This document shows positions 6,896 to 7,299 of a stretch of 7,299 nt of DNA, piece by piece. Both the position numbers and the translations under genes were made by a program. The stretch is from an uncultured Caulobacterales bacterium. GTDB taxonomy: Bacteria > Pseudomonadota > Alphaproteobacteria > Caulobacterales > Maricaulaceae. The stretch is taken from NCBI GenBank assembly GCA_937981945.1, contig CALJNJ010000154.1, positions 1 through 7,299 on the forward strand. Direction: 5' to 3'. The notes below the pieces were generated by a model. It saw only the letters and a list, made by a program, of their open reading frames with translations. It had not been told where the DNA came from and ran no database searches. The first letter of the stretch is position 1. Each line of letters opens with the position of its first letter.

Positions 6896-7299
6896 ATGGA
6901 AAATTCATCTGTCTTCCGTAAAACTGTGACGACAGCCATCGCGGCTGCCGCGTTTGGCCTATGGGCTATGCCGGCTTTCGCGCAATCGGGCGGCGGGCAT
7001 ATTTTAAACGAATTAAAATCCTTCGCACCTGACTCCATCGTATCAGACAAGCACGGCAAACATTATTTGAGCCTGTCCTTTAGCGAAGGCCAAAGCTTGG
7101 CCGAGGCGGAAGCAGGCCTGAGCCAATTACTGGGCGCCCCATCTGACATTTTTCCGGGCGAAATTGTTTGGTATGCCGCCAACCCTAATCGCGGCAGCAA
7201 ATCAGCCAAGGTCTATACCATACAGCTTAAATATGATGACGCCGGGTCTTTGGTCCTGATCGCCGACGGACGGCTGGCTGAGGATCGCGGCGGCCCGCT
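6896..7299 (+). CDS. Exported protein of unknown function, possible BamE/SmpA-like fold (3'-truncated by window edge)
   Basis: The frame runs from ATG 6896 to the right edge (134 complete codons) without a stop, so the C-terminus is missing. An in-frame TGA at 6887-6889 leaves this ATG as the only reasonable start; the ribosome site is weak (GGGTG at 6884-6888). The N-terminus is a classical signal peptide: Arg-Lys, an Ala-rich hydrophobic core, then A-M-P-A-F-A followed by Gln, a signal peptidase I site near residues 29-30. No lipobox Cys is present, so the product should be periplasmic or secreted. The mature part contains E-G-Q-S-L-A-E-A-E, then L-L-G-A-P, then V-W-Y, then a strand with Y-D-D-A-G-S-L. 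This order resembles the small BamE/SmpA fold (G-x-S/T, helix, L-G-x-P, W-x-Y, D-x-x-G). The resemblance is pattern-level only. It is divergent from the TadG-like gene; no functional link is visible. Confidence 0.7.
   Translation, partial: MENSSVFRKTVTTAIAAAAFGLWAMPAFAQSGGGHILNELKSFAPDSIVSDKHGKHYLSLSFSEGQSLAEAEAGLSQLLGAPSDIFPGEIVWYAANPNRGSKSAKVYTIQLKYDDAGSLVLIADGRLAEDRGGP

Overview
The window looks like chromosomal DNA of a Gram-negative bacterium with moderate GC. The TadG-like protein with a fused von Willebrand A domain, the signal-peptide style and the codon use suggest an alphaproteobacterium, perhaps a marine one of the Hyphomonadales/Maricaulales type. That placement is an inference; no rRNA or other phylogenetic marker is present.

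Layout: two overlapping plus-strand genes fill positions 2-5219. The first is cut by the left edge and ends in a cytochrome P450-like heme-thiolate region with a degenerate signature. The second encodes a 1429-residue protein: a soluble N-terminal domain, about ten membrane segments, a second short soluble module resembling the N-terminal one, and a complete C-terminal dye-decolorizing peroxidase (DyP) domain with its GXXDG, proximal-histidine and distal-arginine motifs. The 20-bp overlap, with a second possible start 4 bases after the upstream stop, points to translational coupling. A heme-thiolate enzyme paired with a membrane-bound heme peroxidase is the most unusual content here. The partners could act in sequence on a membrane-associated, perhaps lipid or peroxide, substrate, but the sequence does not show the reaction.

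Positions 5220-6683 carry, on the minus strand, a TadG-like protein (pilin-like N-terminal membrane segment plus vWA domain). Its stop codon directly abuts the DyP stop codon, so there is no intergenic space; two inverted repeats lie just inside the end of the DyP gene. A 212-bp A+T-rich intergenic region (6684-6895) separates the TadG-like gene from a divergent plus-strand gene, cut by the right edge, for an exported protein with a possible BamE/SmpA-like fold. No RNA genes, CRISPR arrays, insertion sequences or prophage features were seen.
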